NCBI RefSeq assembly: GCF_028289855.1
Contig: NZ_JAQGKZ010000081.1
Span: 1-38,048 of the forward strand
Reading direction: 5' to 3'
Length of the DNA: 38,048 nt
Source: Sphingomonas bacterium
GTDB lineage: Bacteria; Pseudomonadota; Alphaproteobacteria; Sphingomonadales; Sphingomonadaceae
The notes under the pieces are model-generated. The model did no database searches, was not told where the DNA came from, and saw only the letters and a program-made list of their open reading frames with translations. The position numbers were made by a program, and so were the translations under genes. How positions within the stretch are numbered: the stretch's first letter is position 1; each line of letters begins with the position of its first letter. This document shows positions 36,573-38,048 of this stretch, piece by piece.

Positions 36573-38048
36573 CTAGCCGACCAGCGCAAGGCGTTGCGGC
36601 GGCGCGATCGCGATCTGCGCGCTGCGCACGCCGGAAAGTGCAGCAATGCGGTCGGTCAATTCGCTGTCGAGCAGGAAATCACGTCCCAGCAGCACGGTCG
36701 CCATGCCACCGTCGGGCAGGCGCGCGGTCATCCGCGCTTCGCCCCGTGCACCACGCGCTTCGGAGAGCAAGGCGCCGAGCGCAGGGATTGCGACGACGTC
36801 ATCGACTTCGATCTCCAGCATCATCCGCGTGGTGTTCGCCAGGCTCTCGAACGGCTGGATCCGCTTGATCGTGACGCGCGGCGTCTCCTCGCCCGCGCGG
36901 CGGTCGAGTTCGACCGTCAGCAACCCGCAGCCGCCGTTGCGCGCGGCTTCTTCCAGGTCGCCCGCGACGATGTCGTCGAAACACGTCGCCACGAACTGCC
37001 CTGACGGGTCGGACATCGTGGCCATCATGTAGCGTCGCCCCTTGGCGGATGTGCGCCAGCGCGCATCCTCGACCATCGCGGCCATCACCGCTCCCGCGCG
37101 GCCGTTGTCGGGGATCTGGATATCGCTGAGATCGGCGAAGCGGCGTGCGCCGTGCATCTTGGCCAATTGCGAAAAGCGATCGACGGGGTGCGCGGAGAAG
37201 TAGAAGCCGAACGCTTCCTTTTCCTGCTCCATCCGCTGCGCCAAGCTCCAGCGCGCCGACAGCGGCAGCTTGATATGCGTGCCCGACGCTTCGCTTTCGC
37301 CGAACAGCCCGCCCTGTCCGCTGGTCTTCTGGTCGTGCACGCGCGCCGCGGTGGCGAGGATCGTCTCGGCGCACGCGAAGATGCCCGCGCGGTTGACGTC
37401 GATCCCGTCGAACGCGCCCGCTGCCGCCAGTGTTTCGAGCTGGCGCTTGTTGAGCAGCCGCGGGTCGACCCGGTGCGCGAAATCGTCGAGGTTGGCGAAT
37501 GCGCCGTTGACGTCGCGTTCCTCGACCAGCTTCTCCATCGCGCCCTCGCCGACCGATTTGAGCGCGGCGAGTGCGTAGCGGACCGCGAGCCCGTTCTCGA
37601 CCGGCTGAACGTCGAACTCTGCCAAACTTCCGTTCACGTCGGGCGGCAGGATCGCGACATCGAGCCGGCGCATGTCGTCGACGAAGATCGCGAGCTTGTC
37701 GGTCAGATGCAGATCGTAACACATCGACGCGGCATAGAATTCGTGCGGATGGTGCGCCTTCAGCCACGCGGTCTGGTACGCCAGCAGCGCGTAGGCCGCG
37801 GCGTGCGACTTATTGAAGCCGTAGCCGGCGAACTTGTCGATCAAATCGAACAGTTCGTTCGCCTTTGCCTTGTCGATCTGGTTGGTTTCCAGGCAGCCGG
37901 CGACGAAATGGTCGCGCTGCGCGGCCATTTCCGACGCGATCTTCTTGCCCATCGCGCGGCGCAGCAAATCGGCGCCGCCGAGCGAATAGCCGGCCAACAC
38001 CTGAGCCGCCTGCATCACCTGTTCCTGATAGACGAAGATGCCGTAGGT
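36573..38048 (-). CDS. dnaE: DNA polymerase III alpha subunit, C-terminal part (partial)
   Basis: The last 491 residues; the start is beyond the window (the frame is open to the end, reading TYGIFVYQEQVMMQAAQ). The conserved finger/C-terminal polymerase segments are GKKIASEMAAQRDHFVAGC, FDLIDKFAGYGFNKSHAAAYALLAYQTAWLKAHHP and LLNKRQLETLAAAGAFD (helix-hairpin-helix). An OB-fold (RRYMMATMSDPSGQFVATCFDD) follows, and then a final tau-binding region. DnaE is the replicative polymerase. The catalytic PHP and palm regions are outside the window, so dnaE1 is assumed from the length and C-terminal domain order rather than shown. Confidence 0.93.
   Translation of the reverse strand, partial: TYGIFVYQEQVMQAAQVLAGYSLGGADLLRRAMGKKIASEMAAQRDHFVAGCLETNQIDKAKANELFDLIDKFAGYGFNKSHAAAYALLAYQTAWLKAHHPHEFYAASMCYDLHLTDKLAIFVDDMRRLDVAILPPDVNGSLAEFDVQPVENGLAVRYALAALKSVGEGAMEKLVEERDVNGAFANLDDFAHRVDPRLLNKRQLETLAAAGAFDGIDVNRAGIFACAETILATAARVHDQKTSGQGGLFGESEASGTHIKLPLSARWSLAQRMEQEKEAFGFYFSAHPVDRFSQLAKMHGARRFADLSDIQIPDNGRAGAVMAAMVEDARWRTSAKGRRYMMATMSDPSGQFVATCFDDIVAGDLEEAARNGGCGLLTVELDRRAGEETPRVTIKRIQPFESLANTTRMMLEIEVDDVVAIPALGALLSEARGARGEARMTARLPDGGMATVLLGRDFLLDSELTDRIAALSGVRSAQIAIAPPQRLALVG

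Overview
The window is a dense, high-GC, mostly housekeeping segment of an alphaproteobacterial chromosome, almost certainly from a sphingomonad (Sphingomonas or a close relative). The basis for this is the alphaproteobacterial pckA / ChvI-ChvG / short HprK / RapZ / EIIA-Man / HPr cluster, an alphaproteobacterial type LexA box (GTTC-N7-GTTC), sphingomonad-like intergenic palindromes (GTTCCCCGGCGAAGGCCGGGG and CCGTTCGTGCTGAGCCTGTCGAAG types), and the overall gene content. I saw no rRNA, tRNA, CRISPR array, insertion sequence or prophage. No gene-free stretch exceeds 300 bases; the longest (22818-23056) is about 240.

Layout. 1-3322: end of rsmA, a TPR protein, rsmB and guaB. 3496-5746: an SPFH/NfeD membrane pair on the plus strand, facing a small DUF937-like gene and a conserved hypothetical. 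5792-11847: pckA, divergent from a six-gene plus-strand operon chvI-chvG-hprK-rapZ-EIIA-ptsH, which links an envelope-stress two-component system to an incomplete, regulatory PTS. 11875-12891: a 65-aa orphan and a SpoU-type RNA methyltransferase. 12895-16429 (minus): a secreted TPR protein, rmuC (with a probable LexA box), def and recR. 16483-18164 (plus): fmt-truA. 18154-22817 (minus): a tightly overlapping chain ilvD - lipoprotein - nnrD - RumA-like methyltransferase. 23057-25622 (minus): ETF-ubiquinone oxidoreductase and ispE.

25751-28801 (plus): a UDG-superfamily protein, a soluble lytic transglycosylase and moaB. 28806-29712 (minus): a YbjN-type exported protein and a VOC protein. 29765-30835 (plus): a radical SAM protein. 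30857-34195 (minus): a rearranged, reduced pyrimidine-degradation operon rutB-rutC-rutD-rutA, ending in an unrecognised 97-aa gene of atypical composition that overlaps the rutA stop. 34394-34924 (plus): a DUF2306 membrane protein. 34935-36530 (minus): an acyl-CoA ligase. 36573-38048 (minus): the C-terminal part of dnaE, running off the window.

Points deserving a second look: the low-GC3 97-aa gene coupled to rutA and the missing rutE/F/G; an apparent ATC initiation codon for hprK; a perfect LexA-type box upstream of rmuC; intergenic palindromes that abut start codons and seem to supply their ribosome-binding purines; a 12-bp perfect palindrome in front of pckA; a hairpin in the ilvD ribosome-binding region; and a UDG-like protein without iron-sulfur cysteines. 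I did not find a clearly new multi-gene defence or mobile system.
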